Shown: positions 56,141 through 64,000 of the stretch, piece after piece
How positions within the stretch are numbered: position 1 is the first letter of the stretch
Layout: the number at the start of each line of letters is the position of its first letter
DNA from: Duganella callida
Lineage (GTDB): Bacteria; Pseudomonadota; Gammaproteobacteria; Burkholderiales; Burkholderiaceae_D
NCBI RefSeq assembly: GCF_004614165.1
Contig: NZ_SPVG01000260.1
Span: 34,566-98,565 of the forward strand
DNA: 64,000 nt
Reading direction: 5' to 3'
Program-made: the position numbers and the translations under genes
Notes under the pieces: model-generated
Database searches by the model: none
Told to the model about the DNA's origin: nothing
The model's input: the letters and a program-made list of their open reading frames with translations, nothing else

Positions 56141-57373
56141 ATGACCTACGCCATCGCCCACCGCCACACCACCTGTCCGCTGCCCGATTTCGTCACGCGC
56201 CGCATGGACCTGCACTACGTCACGCGTATCGAACAACTGCTGGGCGGCGAACATCCGCACGCCTGGCAGCCGACCCCGGCCGGCGCGGTTTTCCTGGCCG
56301 GTAACGACTACCTGTGTCTGGCCGGCGAGCCGGCGCTGGTGCGGGCGCAGATGGCCGCGCTGCGGCAGCGCCACGGCGAGTTGCTGATGTCGGCCGTCTA
56401 CCTGCAGGACGGCAGCCCGCAGCATCAGCTGGAGCGCAAGCTGGCGCGTTTCATGGACGCCGAGGAAGGCATCCTGACGCAATCCGGCTGGGCCGCCAAC
56501 GTCGGGCTGGTGCAGACCCTGACCGGACCGGGCATTCCAGTCTATCTGGACATGCAGGCCCACGCCTCGCTGTGGGAAGGCGTGCAGTCGGCCGGCGCCA
56601 CGCCGGTGTCGTTCCTGCACAACGACATGGCGCATCTGCACAGGCAGCTGCAGCGCCACGGCCGCGGCCTGATCGTGGTCGATGCGCTGTACAGCACCAA
56701 CGGCAGCCTGGCGCCGCTGCATGAACTGGTGACGCTGGCGGAACGCCATGGCTGCATGTTGCTGGTCGACGAATCGCACTCGCTGGGCACGCACGGACCG
56801 CGCGGCGCCGGGCTGGTGGCGGCGGCTGGCCTCAGCGAACGCGTGCACTTCCGCACCGCCTCGCTGGCCAAGGCGTTTGCCGGCCGGGCCGGCTTCATCA
56901 CCTGCAGCGGCAAGTTCAAGGGCTACTTCCTGTCCGAGTCGCGGCCGGCGATCTTCAGTTCCTGCCTGCTGGGCCATGAACTGGCCTGGTTCGACGCGGC
57001 CGTCGACTTCATCGCCGCGGCCGACGAGCGGCGCGCGGCGTTGCGCGCGCACACGGCCGAACTGCGCGCGGAACTGCGTGCGCTGGGCTACAACGTCAGC
57101 GACGGCAGCGAGCAGATCATCGCGCTGGAACCCGGCCCGGAGCCCAGGACGCTGGCGCTGCGCAAGCTGCTGGAAACGCACGGCATCTACGGCGCCATGT
57201 TCTGCGCGCCGGCCACGCCCAAGAACCGCTCGCTGGTGCGGCTGACGCTGAATGCCGGCCTGACGCGCGCGCAGCTGGACCGCATCGTCCACGCCTGCGA
57301 CGAAATCCGCGGCCAGGCCGGCCTGGAGGAGTGGTCATCGACGCGGCGTCTGCGCAAGCTGGCGCTGGTATAA
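56141..57373 (+). CDS. jqsA: CqsA/LqsA/JqsA-type autoinducer synthase
   Basis: 410 residues, PLP-dependent alpha-oxoamine synthase fold type I. FLAGNDYLCLAG near 51, QSGWAANVGLVQTL near 114, the PLP-stacking HAS at 141-143, DESHSLGTHGPRGAG at 210-224, and the Schiff-base Lys244 in FRTASLAKAFAGRAG. It lacks signs of being KBL, BioF or HemA; the pattern SGWAAN and NGSLAPL plus the linked sensor kinase and regulator support a CqsA-like enzyme making an acyl-derived alpha-hydroxyketone signal. RBS AAGGGGACC. Six bases before the globin gene, likely one transcript. Confidence 0.88.
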   Translation: MTYAIAHRHTTCPLPDFVTRRMDLHYVTRIEQLLGGEHPHAWQPTPAGAVFLAGNDYLCLAGEPALVRAQMAALRQRHGELLMSAVYLQDGSPQHQLERKLARFMDAEEGILTQSGWAANVGLVQTLTGPGIPVYLDMQAHASLWEGVQSAGATPVSFLHNDMAHLHRQLQRHGRGLIVVDALYSTNGSLAPLHELVTLAERHGCMLLVDESHSLGTHGPRGAGLVAAAGLSERVHFRTASLAKAFAGRAGFITCSGKFKGYFLSESRPAIFSSCLLGHELAWFDAAVDFIAAADERRAALRAHTAELRAELRALGYNVSDGSEQIIALEPGPEPRTLALRKLLETHGIYGAMFCAPATPKNRSLVRLTLNAGLTRAQLDRIVHACDEIRGQAGLEEWSSTRRLRKLALV

Positions 57374-57379
57374 GCTATC

Positions 57380-57781
57380 ATGGCGGGTATGAGTGAAGAA
57401 TCCCGTACCCTGTATGAAGTAATCGGCGGCGAGCCGACCGTGCGTGACATGGTCGACCGCTTTTATGACCTGATGGAGCTCGAACCCGAGTTCCAGCTGC
57501 TGCGCTCCGTGCACGGCCCGTCGCTGGACAATGCGCGCGAGCGCCTGTTCATGTTCCTCAGCGGCTGGATGGGCGGCCCGGACCTGTACCAGCAGGCGCA
57601 TGGCCATCCACGGCTGCGCATGCGGCACATGCCGTTCGGCATCGGCACCCAGGAACGCGACCAATGGCTGCGCTGCATGGCGTGGGCGATGGAAGATGTC
57701 GGCATCGACGTCGAGCTGCGCGTGCGGCTGATGAACTCGTTCTTCCAGACCGCCGACTGGATGCGCAACAAGCCGGATTAA
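57380..57781 (+). CDS. Group II truncated haemoglobin
   Basis: 133 residues from ATG 57380 (an ATG three codons later is possible). Pattern LYEVIGGEPTVRDMVDRFYDLMELEPEFQ, LFMFLSGWMGGPDLYQ, the proximal His in RLRMRHMPFGIG, and the group II tryptophan in DQWLRCMAWAM. A 2-on-2 haem globin for O2/NO chemistry or redox protection. Six bases after the autoinducer synthase and three before rmuC, so almost surely co-transcribed with both. Confidence 0.9.
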   Translation: MAGMSEESRTLYEVIGGEPTVRDMVDRFYDLMELEPEFQLLRSVHGPSLDNARERLFMFLSGWMGGPDLYQQAHGHPRLRMRHMPFGIGTQERDQWLRCMAWAMEDVGIDVELRVRLMNSFFQTADWMRNKPD

Positions 57782-57784
57782 ACC

Positions 57785-59062
57785 ATGACCCAGACCGAGT
57801 TTTTCGTCCTGCTGGCGGCCCTGATCGTGGTGATCGCGCTGCAGCTATTGGTGCTGCTGCGCGCGCGCGGCGTCGGCGCAGCGGCGCCGGCCGCCGGCGC
57901 CGATCTGGCGGAGCGCATCGAACGCGTCGAGCGCGAAGTGCGGGTGCAGTTGCAGACCACCGCCCAGACCAGCAACGCCGCTATCGTCCAGCAGTTCGAA
58001 GCCATGCGCCGCCAGCTGGAAGCGCAGGGCGCGGTCAGCCGCAACGAACAGGCGCGCAGCCTCAAACTGTTCGCCGACACCATGAACCAGCGCATGCTGG
58101 AAGTGCGCGGCACGCTGGAAATCAAGATCCGCGACCTGCAGGCCGACAATGGTGCGCGGCTGGAGGAAATGCGCAAGACGGTGGACGAAAAACTGCATGC
58201 GACGCTCGAGTCGCGCCTGAGCGCCTCGTTCCAGCAGGTGTCCGAGCGGCTCGAACGCGTGCATCAGGGGCTGGGCGAAATGCAGCAGCTGGCGCTGGGC
58301 GTGGGCGACTTGAAGCGCGTGCTCACCAACGTCAAGACGCGCGGCACCTGGGGCGAAGTGCAGCTGGAGATGCTGCTGGAGCAGGTGCTGACGCCGGACC
58401 AGTATGCGAAGAACGTCGAAACCATCGCCGGCAGCGGTGCGCGCGTCGAATTCGCGCTCAAGCTGCCGGGGCAGACCGAAGGCGGCGCGCCGGTATGGAT
58501 GCCGATCGACGCCAAGTTCCCCAAAGAGCAATACGAACGCCTGCTGGAAGCGGCCGACAGCGCCGATGCGGACGGCGTGGCGCAGGCCGGGCGCGAGCTC
58601 GAACGCGCGGTGCGCACCGAGGCCAGGACCATCTCGGAAAAATATGTCGGGCCGCCGCACACCACCGACTTTGCCATCCTGTTCCTGCCGACCGAAGGGC
58701 TGTATGCGGAAGTGATGCGCCGTCCCGGCCTGGCCGACGAACTGCAGCGCGTCAACCGCATCAGCATCGCCGGCCCGTCGACACTGACGGCGTTGCTGAA
58801 CAGCCTGCAGATGGGCTTTCGCACGCTGGCGCTGGAAAAGCGCTCGTCGGAAGTGTGGCAGGTGCTGGGCGCGGTGAAGACCGAATTCGGCAAATTCGGC
58901 GACGTGCTGTCGGCCACCAAACTGACGCTGGAGCGCGCCGCCAAGAACATCGAATCGGCGGAAACCCGCAGCCGCCAGATGGCGCGCAAACTGAAAACCG
59001 TCGAAGCCCTGCCGGCCGAAGCGGCCCAGCTCCTGCTGGGCGCCGCCGATCCCGATGAATAA
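57785..59062 (+). CDS. rmuC: DNA recombination protein RmuC
   Basis: 425 residues. N-terminal membrane anchor (FVLLAALIVVIALQLLVLL), coiled coil over about 40-170, then the RmuC nuclease-like core with KTRGTWGEVQLEMLLEQVL, PIDAKFPKEQYERL and YVGPPHTTDFAILFLPTEGLYAEV. Limits inversions at short repeats in E. coli. Its TAA lies at the outer end of a 96-base palindrome. Last gene of the jqsA-globin-rmuC run. Confidence 0.94.
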   Translation: MTQTEFFVLLAALIVVIALQLLVLLRARGVGAAAPAAGADLAERIERVEREVRVQLQTTAQTSNAAIVQQFEAMRRQLEAQGAVSRNEQARSLKLFADTMNQRMLEVRGTLEIKIRDLQADNGARLEEMRKTVDEKLHATLESRLSASFQQVSERLERVHQGLGEMQQLALGVGDLKRVLTNVKTRGTWGEVQLEMLLEQVLTPDQYAKNVETIAGSGARVEFALKLPGQTEGGAPVWMPIDAKFPKEQYERLLEAADSADADGVAQAGRELERAVRTEARTISEKYVGPPHTTDFAILFLPTEGLYAEVMRRPGLADELQRVNRISIAGPSTLTALLNSLQMGFRTLALEKRSSEVWQVLGAVKTEFGKFGDVLSATKLTLERAAKNIESAETRSRQMARKLKTVEALPAEAAQLLLGAADPDE

Positions 59063-59156
59063 CTCCGGGGTCAGGTCTTTCATTGCGTCACGAGCCCGGC
59101 CGTAGGCACGCCTACGGCCGGGCTCGTGACGCAATGAAAGACCTGACCCCGGAGTT
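59061..59156. repeat. Perfect 47-bp inverted repeat between rmuC and fetB
   Basis: Arm 59061-59107 is exactly complementary to 59110-59156 with a 2-base centre. The ends read AACTCCGGGGTCAGG and CCTGACCCCGGAGTT, sharing GGGGTCAG with the other repeats here. It includes two bases of the rmuC TAA on one side and encodes the last 14 codons plus stop of fetB on the other. As RNA it would be a strong hairpin but lacks a T-run; probably an inserted REP-like unit that now acts as a transcription end. Confidence 0.92.
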
Positions 59157-59945
59157 GAGCCGTTCCAGCCGCAGGCGGTGGCGCTCGTCGGTGACGCTGC
59201 GCGCGGCCAGGTAGACCGCCAGCGTGACGGCGATGCCGCTGCCGCCGGCCAGTAGGAACATCAGCAGGATCTGGTAGCGCACGGCGTCCATCGGGTCCAT
59301 GCCGGCCAGGATCTGCCCGGTCATGATGCCGGGCAGGGTGATGATGCCGGCCGCCGACATCTGGTTGATGATGGGAATCAGGCCTTTGCGCACCGAGTCG
59401 CGGATCAGCGGCGCCAGCGCTTCGCTGCGACTGGCGCCCAGCACCAGTTGCGCTTCGATCGCGGCGCGGGCGTTGACCACGCCGCCGTAAAAGGTGTCCA
59501 GTCCCAGGCTGGCCGAGTTCAGCACGTTGCCCAGCACGATGCCGATCAGCGGCACCGCGTATTGCGGCTCGTACCACGGCGTCGGATGCAGCACCGTCAG
59601 CAGCGCCAGCACCACGGTGGCGATGCTCGAGAATCCGACGCTGACCGCGGCCAGCCACACGCCGGGCCAGCCCCGCAGACTGCGTGCCGGCCGCGTCGCC
59701 ACTTCGCGCGCGGCGGCGGCGATCATGACGAAGGCGACAGCCAGCGTGGCGGCCGGCGAAGCCAGCGCAAACACCCAGCGCAGCACCAGTCCCACCAGCA
59801 GCAGTTGCACCACCATGCGCAGCGCCGACCACAGCATCGTGCGCTGCATGCGCAGGCCCAGGTATGCCGAGATGCCGGCGTTCAGCACCACCAGGGAAGA
59901 TGCGATGGCCAGGTCCATGGCGCCTGGCTGGATGGCGTTGCTCAT
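59112..59945 (-). CDS. fetB: FetB-type ABC transporter permease (UPF0014)
   Basis: 277 residues, inner-membrane with about seven helices. UPF0014 marks: VVLNAGISAYLGLRMQ, PLIGIVLGNVLNSASLGLD, EAQLVLGASRSEAL and GIITLPGIMTGQILAGMDPMDAVRYQILLMFLL. In E. coli FetAB exports iron and gives peroxide resistance. Residues from about 263 on (GVRSFIASRARP) are encoded by the inverted repeat, so the native C-terminus has been replaced. Start overlaps the ATPase stop by four bases. Confidence 0.9.
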   Translation of the reverse strand: MSNAIQPGAMDLAIASSLVVLNAGISAYLGLRMQRTMLWSALRMVVQLLLVGLVLRWVFALASPAATLAVAFVMIAAAAREVATRPARSLRGWPGVWLAAVSVGFSSIATVVLALLTVLHPTPWYEPQYAVPLIGIVLGNVLNSASLGLDTFYGGVVNARAAIEAQLVLGASRSEALAPLIRDSVRKGLIPIINQMSAAGIITLPGIMTGQILAGMDPMDAVRYQILLMFLLAGGSGIAVTLAVYLAARSVTDERHRLRLERLNSGVRSFIASRARP

Positions 59946-60577
59946 GCCGCGTCCTCGTGCAGTATGCGCTCGCGCATGGTCATGTGGCGATGGCCCAGCG
60001 TGCGCGCCTGCGCCGACGAATGCGTGACCAGGATCAGCGACAGACCGGCCGCCACTTCGCGCTGCAGCAGCGCTTCGGTGGCGGCGACGGCTTCCGGGTC
60101 CAGCGCGGCCGTCGGTTCATCCAGCAGCAGCACTTTGGGACCGCAGGCCAGTGAGCGTATCAGCGCCATGCGCTGGCGCTCGCCGGTGGAGAGGCGGCTT
60201 GTTTCGGTCTCCAGCAGCGCCGGCGATAGCTTTAATTGCGGCAGCAGCTCGCGTACCCGCGCCATGTGGCCCGGCGTGAAATGCTCGCCGGCGGCCGGCA
60301 GCCACCATGCCGGTTCGGCCGGCTGATACACGACCTGCGCGCGCCACGCCGGGGCACTCATGCCGGAACGCGGCAAGCCATCCAGCAGCGCTTCGCCGGT
60401 ATTCGGATCGAGATCGCACAGCATGCGCAGCAGCAGGCTTTTGCCCGAGCCGGACGGCCCGGAGATGGTGAGGCACTGGCCGGCCGCCAGCGCGAACGAA
60501 TACGGTCCGGCCAGCGCCGATTGCAGCTGGTGGACCTGGAGGCGGGGCGCTGGCCGAGGGCTGGCTGGCGGCTGCAT
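59942..60577 (-). CDS. fetA: FetA-type ABC transporter ATP-binding protein
   Basis: 211 residues, compact ATPase. Walker A GPSGSGKSL, Q-loop VYQPAEPAWW, signature LSTGERQRMALIRSL, Walker B VLLLDEPTAALD and H-loop LVTHSSAQ. Pairs with FetB by a 4-base overlap. Four bases after the mobA-moeA stop, extending the molybdenum-cofactor operon; a link between metal export and Moco synthesis is not established and could be simple packing. Confidence 0.9.
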   Translation of the reverse strand: MQPPASPRPAPRLQVHQLQSALAGPYSFALAAGQCLTISGPSGSGKSLLLRMLCDLDPNTGEALLDGLPRSGMSAPAWRAQVVYQPAEPAWWLPAAGEHFTPGHMARVRELLPQLKLSPALLETETSRLSTGERQRMALIRSLACGPKVLLLDEPTAALDPEAVAATEALLQREVAAGLSLILVTHSSAQARTLGHRHMTMRERILHEDAA

Positions 60578-60581
60578 GATC

Positions 60582-62510
60582 TCAGGTCAGGCCGTCGAAC
60601 AGCAGCACTTCCACCATTTGTCCGGCGCTGACGTTGCCTTGCGCATGGTGCAGCACGACGATGCAGTTCGCTTCGGTCATGGAGCTGAGGATGCCGGAAC
60701 CCTGGGCGCCGGTCAGGCGCACCTGGGCAACGCCGTCGGCGCCGGTGCTGACGATGCCGCGCTGGTATTCGGTGCGGCCGGGACGCTTGCGCATCGCCTC
60801 GGCGGCGCGCGCCTGCACGGTCGGCAGCGTGGCCTGCGCCGCGCCCATCATGCGCAGCAGTGCCGGCCGCGCGAACAGGTAGAACGACACCATCACCGCC
60901 ACCGGATTGCCGGGCAGGCCGAACAGCCAGGCGCTGTCCCGCTCGGTTCTGACCTGGCCGAACGCCAGCGGCCGGCCGGGACGCATGGCCAGCTTCCAGA
61001 AGGCGACGTCGCCCAGCATGGCCATGATGTCGCGCGTGTAGTCGGCCGCGCCTTCGGACACGCCGCCGGAGGTGATGATGGCGTCGGCCTGGCCGGCGGC
61101 CGCGCTCAGCGCGGCTTTCAGCGCGGTCGGGTCGTCGCGCACCACGCCCAGGTCGATCGCCTCGCAGCCCAGGCGCGTGAGCATGCCGAACAGGGTGTAG
61201 CGGTTGCTGTCGTAGACGCAGCCCGGTTCCAGCGTTTCGCCCAGCGAGCGCAATTCGTCGCCGGTGGAGAAGAAGGCCACTTTCAGCTTGCGCTTGACGC
61301 TGACCTCGCCGATGCCGAGCGAAGCCACCAGGCCCAGATCGGCCGGACGCAGCAGCTTGCCGGCGGCGATGGCGACGCCGCCGGCCTTCAGGTCTTCGCC
61401 GGCGCGGCGCAGGTTGGCGCCGGCGCGGATCGCGTCGTGGGCGATGGTGACCTGGTCGCCGTCGATGGCGGCGGCCAGTTCCTGCGGCAGCACGCTGTCG
61501 CAGCCGGGCGGCATCGCCGCGCCGGTCATGACGCGCACGCACTCGCCGGGCCGCGGCGCTTGCGTGAACGGCCGGCCGGCGTAGGCGATGCCGATGGTGT
61601 TCAAGGTCACGCTGGCGCCTTCGGCCGGCAGGTCGGCGCCGCGCAGGGCGTAGCCGTCCATCGCCGAATTGTCATAGGCGGGCACGTTGATCGGCGAGAT
61701 GATGTCGGCGGCCAGCACGCGGTCCAGCGCGGACAGCAGCGGCAGCGTTTCGCTGGCGTCAACCGCGCCGATGCGTGCGCAGATCAGGCGCTGCGCCTCG
61801 TCGACCGGCAGCGCGGCGGCATCGTGGTCGACGCGCTGGCCGCCCGCACCGACAGCGGACGGCGCCGATGCCGGACCGGCGGCAGCGCTGCGCTCGTGGC
61901 GCTGCAGTTCCTCCAGCGTGTTGATGTTGCTGAACGCGGTGGCGTCATCGAACAGCACCTCGGCCACGCGCAGCGTCTTGAAGAAGCCTTCCATGCGGCG
62001 GGCGTCGGTGGCCAGGTAGGCTTGCAGCTGCGGCAGCACGCTGGCCTTGATCAGGCTGAACACGGGATGCGGCTGGCGGTAGGGCGCGGCGGCCGGATCG
62101 GCGTCGTCGCGCTCCATGGTCACGGCCATGGCCAGGTCGGCGCCTTCGGCTGCCAGCGCCGCCTGCAGGCGTTCGGCCAGATCGGCGGGAAAGAACGGCG
62201 AATCGCAGGGAACGGTCAGCAGCAGCTCGGTGGGGCAGTATTCCAAGCCGACTTGCAGCCCGGCCAGCGGGCCGGCAAAACCGTCGAGGAAGTCGGCCAG
62301 CACCGGGCCGTCGCCAGCGATGGCCTGGTACTGCGGCAGGTTGCGATTGGCATTGATGGCCACCGTGGTCACCTGCGGCGCCAGGCGCGCGTGCACGTGC
62401 GCCGCCAGCGTGGCGCCGCGGAACGGCTGCAATCCCTTGTCGACGCGGCCCATGCGCGTGCCGCGGCCGCCCGCCAGTATCAGTCCGGTGACCTTGCTTT
62501 TGACAGACAA
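60582..62510 (-). CDS. mobA-moeA: Fused MobA-MoeA molybdenum cofactor protein
   Basis: One 642-residue frame. MobA part (about 1-205): LILAGGRGTRMGRVDKGLQPF, VPCDSPFFPADL, FSNINTLEEL; adds GMP to Mo-molybdopterin. Ala/Gly-rich linker about 206-240. MoeA part (about 240-642): PAYDNSAMDGYAL, RVMTGAAMPPG, FSTGDEL, ITSGGVSEGAADY, MRPGRPLAFG and LFGLPGNPVAVMVS; inserts molybdate into adenylated molybdopterin. Start is TTG at 62510: GGAGG from the end of moaA is ideally spaced and homology begins right after. Normally these are two genes. Confidence 0.9.
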   Translation of the reverse strand: MSVKSKVTGLILAGGRGTRMGRVDKGLQPFRGATLAAHVHARLAPQVTTVAINANRNLPQYQAIAGDGPVLADFLDGFAGPLAGLQVGLEYCPTELLLTVPCDSPFFPADLAERLQAALAAEGADLAMAVTMERDDADPAAAPYRQPHPVFSLIKASVLPQLQAYLATDARRMEGFFKTLRVAEVLFDDATAFSNINTLEELQRHERSAAAGPASAPSAVGAGGQRVDHDAAALPVDEAQRLICARIGAVDASETLPLLSALDRVLAADIISPINVPAYDNSAMDGYALRGADLPAEGASVTLNTIGIAYAGRPFTQAPRPGECVRVMTGAAMPPGCDSVLPQELAAAIDGDQVTIAHDAIRAGANLRRAGEDLKAGGVAIAAGKLLRPADLGLVASLGIGEVSVKRKLKVAFFSTGDELRSLGETLEPGCVYDSNRYTLFGMLTRLGCEAIDLGVVRDDPTALKAALSAAAGQADAIITSGGVSEGAADYTRDIMAMLGDVAFWKLAMRPGRPLAFGQVRTERDSAWLFGLPGNPVAVMVSFYLFARPALLRMMGAAQATLPTVQARAAEAMRKRPGRTEYQRGIVSTGADGVAQVRLTGAQGSGILSSMTEANCIVVLHHAQGNVSAGQMVEVLLFDGLT

Positions 62511-62511
62511 A

Positions 62512-63621
62512 CTACCCTCCGATGTAAGACATTTCCACTTTGTTGGCGCTGCGGCGCAGGATCTCGGTCTGGCTGCTGCGCAGCTCCGAGTAGCGGTCGC
62601 CGCGCGCGCGCCACAGATGCGCCAGCACGGTGCCGATCTCGGCATCGCTGCGGCCTGCGCGCAGCAGGGCGCGCAGATCGTGGCCGCCGGTGGCGAACAG
62701 GCAGGTGTACAGCTTACCCTCGGTCGACAGGCGCGCGCGGGTACAGTCGGCGCAGAATGCCTGGGAGACACTGGAAATCAGGCCGATTTCGCCGCTGCCG
62801 TCCAGGTAGCGATAGCGGCTGGCCGTCTCGCCGGCATAGTTGGCGGCCACCGGCGCCAGCGGTATCTCGGCGCCGATGCGGCGCACCACTTCGGCCGACG
62901 GAATCACTTCGTCCATCTTCCAGCCGTTGGAGGCGCCGACGTCCATGTACTCGATGAAGCGCAGGATGTAGGGCGTGTTGCGGAAGTGGCGCGCCATCGG
63001 CAGGATTTCGTGGTCGTTCATGCCGCCCTTGACCACCATGTTGATCTTGATCGGCCCCAGGCCGACCTGGTGCGCGACGTCGATCCCGTGCAGCACGTCT
63101 TCAACGGCGAAGTCGACGTCGTTCATGCGCTGGAAGGTGGCGTTGTCCAGCGCGTCGAGCGAGACGGTAACGCGCTGCAGGCCGGCGTCCTTGAGCGACT
63201 GCGCCTTGCGTGCCAGCAGCGAGGCATTGGTGGTCAGCGTCAGGTCCAGTGGCTTGCCGCTGACGGTCGTGATCCCGGCCAGCATGCCGATCAGGCGCTC
63301 GATGTTCTTGCGCAGCAGCGGTTCGCCGCCGGTCAGGCGGATTTTCTCCACGCCGTGGGCGACGAACAGCCTGGCGATGCGGGTGATTTCTTCGAACGAT
63401 AGCAGCGAGGTGTGCGGCAGGTACTGGTAATCGTTGTCGAACACCGCCTTGGGCATGCAATACACGCAGCGGAAGTTGCAGCGGTCGGTGACCGAGATGC
63501 GCAGGTCGTGCAGCGGCCGGGCCAGGCTGTCGCTCAGCAGGCCGGTCGGCGCTTCCAGTGTCGCGGGGATGGCCGGCGCAGCACCGCGCTGCTCGGTCAT
63601 CATGATGATTTTTTCTGCCAT
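62512..63621 (-). CDS. moaA: GTP 3',8-cyclase (molybdenum cofactor)
   Basis: 369 residues from ATG 63621 ([13 protein letters not shown]); a later ATG is possible and RBS is weak. Radical-SAM cluster [17 protein letters not shown], and a second cluster in [20 protein letters not shown]; ends in the conserved SYIGG, where the terminal GG is essential. First step of Moco synthesis from GTP. The stop is one base from the TTG of mobA-moeA, whose RBS lies in the last moaA codons, so the two are coupled. Confidence 0.95.
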   Translation of the reverse strand: MAEKIIMMTEQRGAAPAIPATLEAPTGLLSDSLARPLHDLRISVTDRCNFRCVYCMPKAVFDNDYQYLPHTSLLSFEEITRIARLFVAHGVEKIRLTGGEPLLRKNIERLIGMLAGITTVSGKPLDLTLTTNASLLARKAQSLKDAGLQRVTVSLDALDNATFQRMNDVDFAVEDVLHGIDVAHQVGLGPIKINMVVKGGMNDHEILPMARHFRNTPYILRFIEYMDVGASNGWKMDEVIPSAEVVRRIGAEIPLAPVAANYAGETASRYRYLDGSGEIGLISSVSQAFCADCTRARLSTEGKLYTCLFATGGHDLRALLRAGRSDAEIGTVLAHLWRARGDRYSELRSSQTEILRRSANKVEMSYIGG

Positions 63622-63734
63622 GGGTGATGCAATGTTGCAGTTTTGAAAATTAGGGGCGATGCACGCCCGCCTAACCAGTAACGATACCACGAGCGGCGTT
63701 TGCCCGTACGCTGGCTGGTCTTGTGAGAGGGAAA

Positions 63735-63764
63735 TAAAAAAGGGAAGCGCGAGGCTTCCCTTTT
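63735..63764 (-). terminator. Intrinsic terminator after rne
   Basis: AAGGGAAGC and GCTTCCCTT form the stem around a GCGAG-containing loop; the minus-strand T-run matches the A-run at 63735-63740. 20 bases past the rne stop, 114 bases before moaA, so moaA may have its own promoter. Confidence 0.85.
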
Positions 63765-63783
63765 CATTGCCTGCCAGGGCGGG

Positions 63784-63973
63784 TTAGCGGCGGGTGTCGA
63801 CCTGGATCAGCGGTTCGTCCACCACCACCGGCGCCGGTTTGCGCTGGCGTGGCTTGTGCACCGGCGGTGCGACCTGGGCGGCGGCTTCCTGCGCGGCGCG
63901 CAGTTTGGCCGGGTCGGTCGCGGCCAGGGTCAGACCGGCCGAGCTCAGGACGGCTTGCAGGTCGATCGGCGTC
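63784..63973 (-). CDS. rne: Ribonuclease E, C-terminal fragment
   Basis: About 63 residues up to the centre of the terminal palindrome. Reads STPIDLQAVLSSAGLTLA, an Ala-rich segment, basic HKPRQRKPAP and the end VVVDEPLIQVDTRR, as in the disordered tail of betaproteobacterial RNase E, whose gene is followed by moaA in this family. The catalytic part is outside. The frame stays open into the fold-back 63974-64000, which I do not count as real coding. Confidence 0.7.
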
Positions 63974-64000
63974 GACGCCGATCGACCTGCAAGCCGTCCT
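63947..64000. repeat. Perfect 54-base palindrome at the window end
   Basis: 27 bases (63947-63973) are followed with no spacer by their exact reverse complement. The first half continues the RNase E frame, the second does not fit any conserved tail. Most likely an assembly or library fold-back at a contig end rather than biology. Confidence 0.85.

Overview
The window is GC-rich, gene-dense DNA from a betaproteobacterium. Gene content and order point to Burkholderiales, family Oxalobacteraceae (Duganella, Janthinobacterium or Massilia type). The main clues are fkpB-ispH, ribF-ileS-lspA-coaBC-dut, rne-moaA-mobA/moeA, an exbB/exbD/exbD operon, a PHA-granule phasin, and a CqsA/LqsA-type quorum-sensing locus like the Jqs system known from Janthinobacterium/Duganella. 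Genus is an inference. The last 54 bases form a perfect palindrome, so the right edge is probably a contig end with a fold-back.

Layout: 1-3.2 kb holds the tail of a MscS-type channel, a DesA-type desaturase, ribosomal genes rpmB-rpmG and radC. 3.2-8.7 kb has fkpB-ispH and a branched-chain amino acid ABC transporter (livHMGF, no binding protein). 8.7-13.9 kb has a phasin, an EamA exporter, a nitroreductase, the peptidoglycan endopeptidase PbpG, an IclR regulator and diacylglycerol kinase. 13.9-20.9 kb is a sulfur locus: sulfate-binding protein, a small hydrolase, 1-Cys peroxiredoxin, TauE-type exporter, cysTWA and a CysB-like regulator. 20.9-27.1 kb has a TonB-dependent receptor, a short dehydrogenase remnant, pyrD, two aminoacyl-tRNA-protein transferases (bpt, aat), a NUDIX hydrolase and initiator tRNA-fMet. 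27.1-34.2 kb is a mixed region: DUF29, MerR/TipAS regulator, methyltransferase, AlkA-like glycosylase, EamA exporter, XdhC, a 42-residue membrane peptide and a degenerate M48 lipoprotein.

34.2-40.4 kb carries dut, coaBC, lspA, ileS and ribF. 40.5-44.4 kb is a tonB-exbB-exbD-exbD-TPR cluster. 44.9-49.7 kb is the stress-associated prkA-yeaH-spoVR operon. 50-53.7 kb has an adenine/adenosine deaminase and a large FtsX-type permease. 53.7-57.4 kb is the quorum-sensing locus: response regulator and membrane histidine kinase on one strand, and the PLP-dependent autoinducer synthase divergent from them. The synthase reads straight into a truncated haemoglobin and rmuC. From 59 kb to the end, rne, moaA, a fused mobA-moeA gene and a FetA/FetB-type transporter run on the minus strand as one probable operon.

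The most interesting items are the Jqs/Lqs-type signalling locus with its divergent control region and co-transcribed haemoglobin; the MobA-MoeA fusion starting at TTG; a lipoprotein with a destroyed M48 zinc motif; and several palindromic repeats sharing a GGGGTCAG end, one of which supplies the last codons of fetB and touches the rmuC stop. I saw no CRISPR array, rRNA, prophage or complete insertion sequence.
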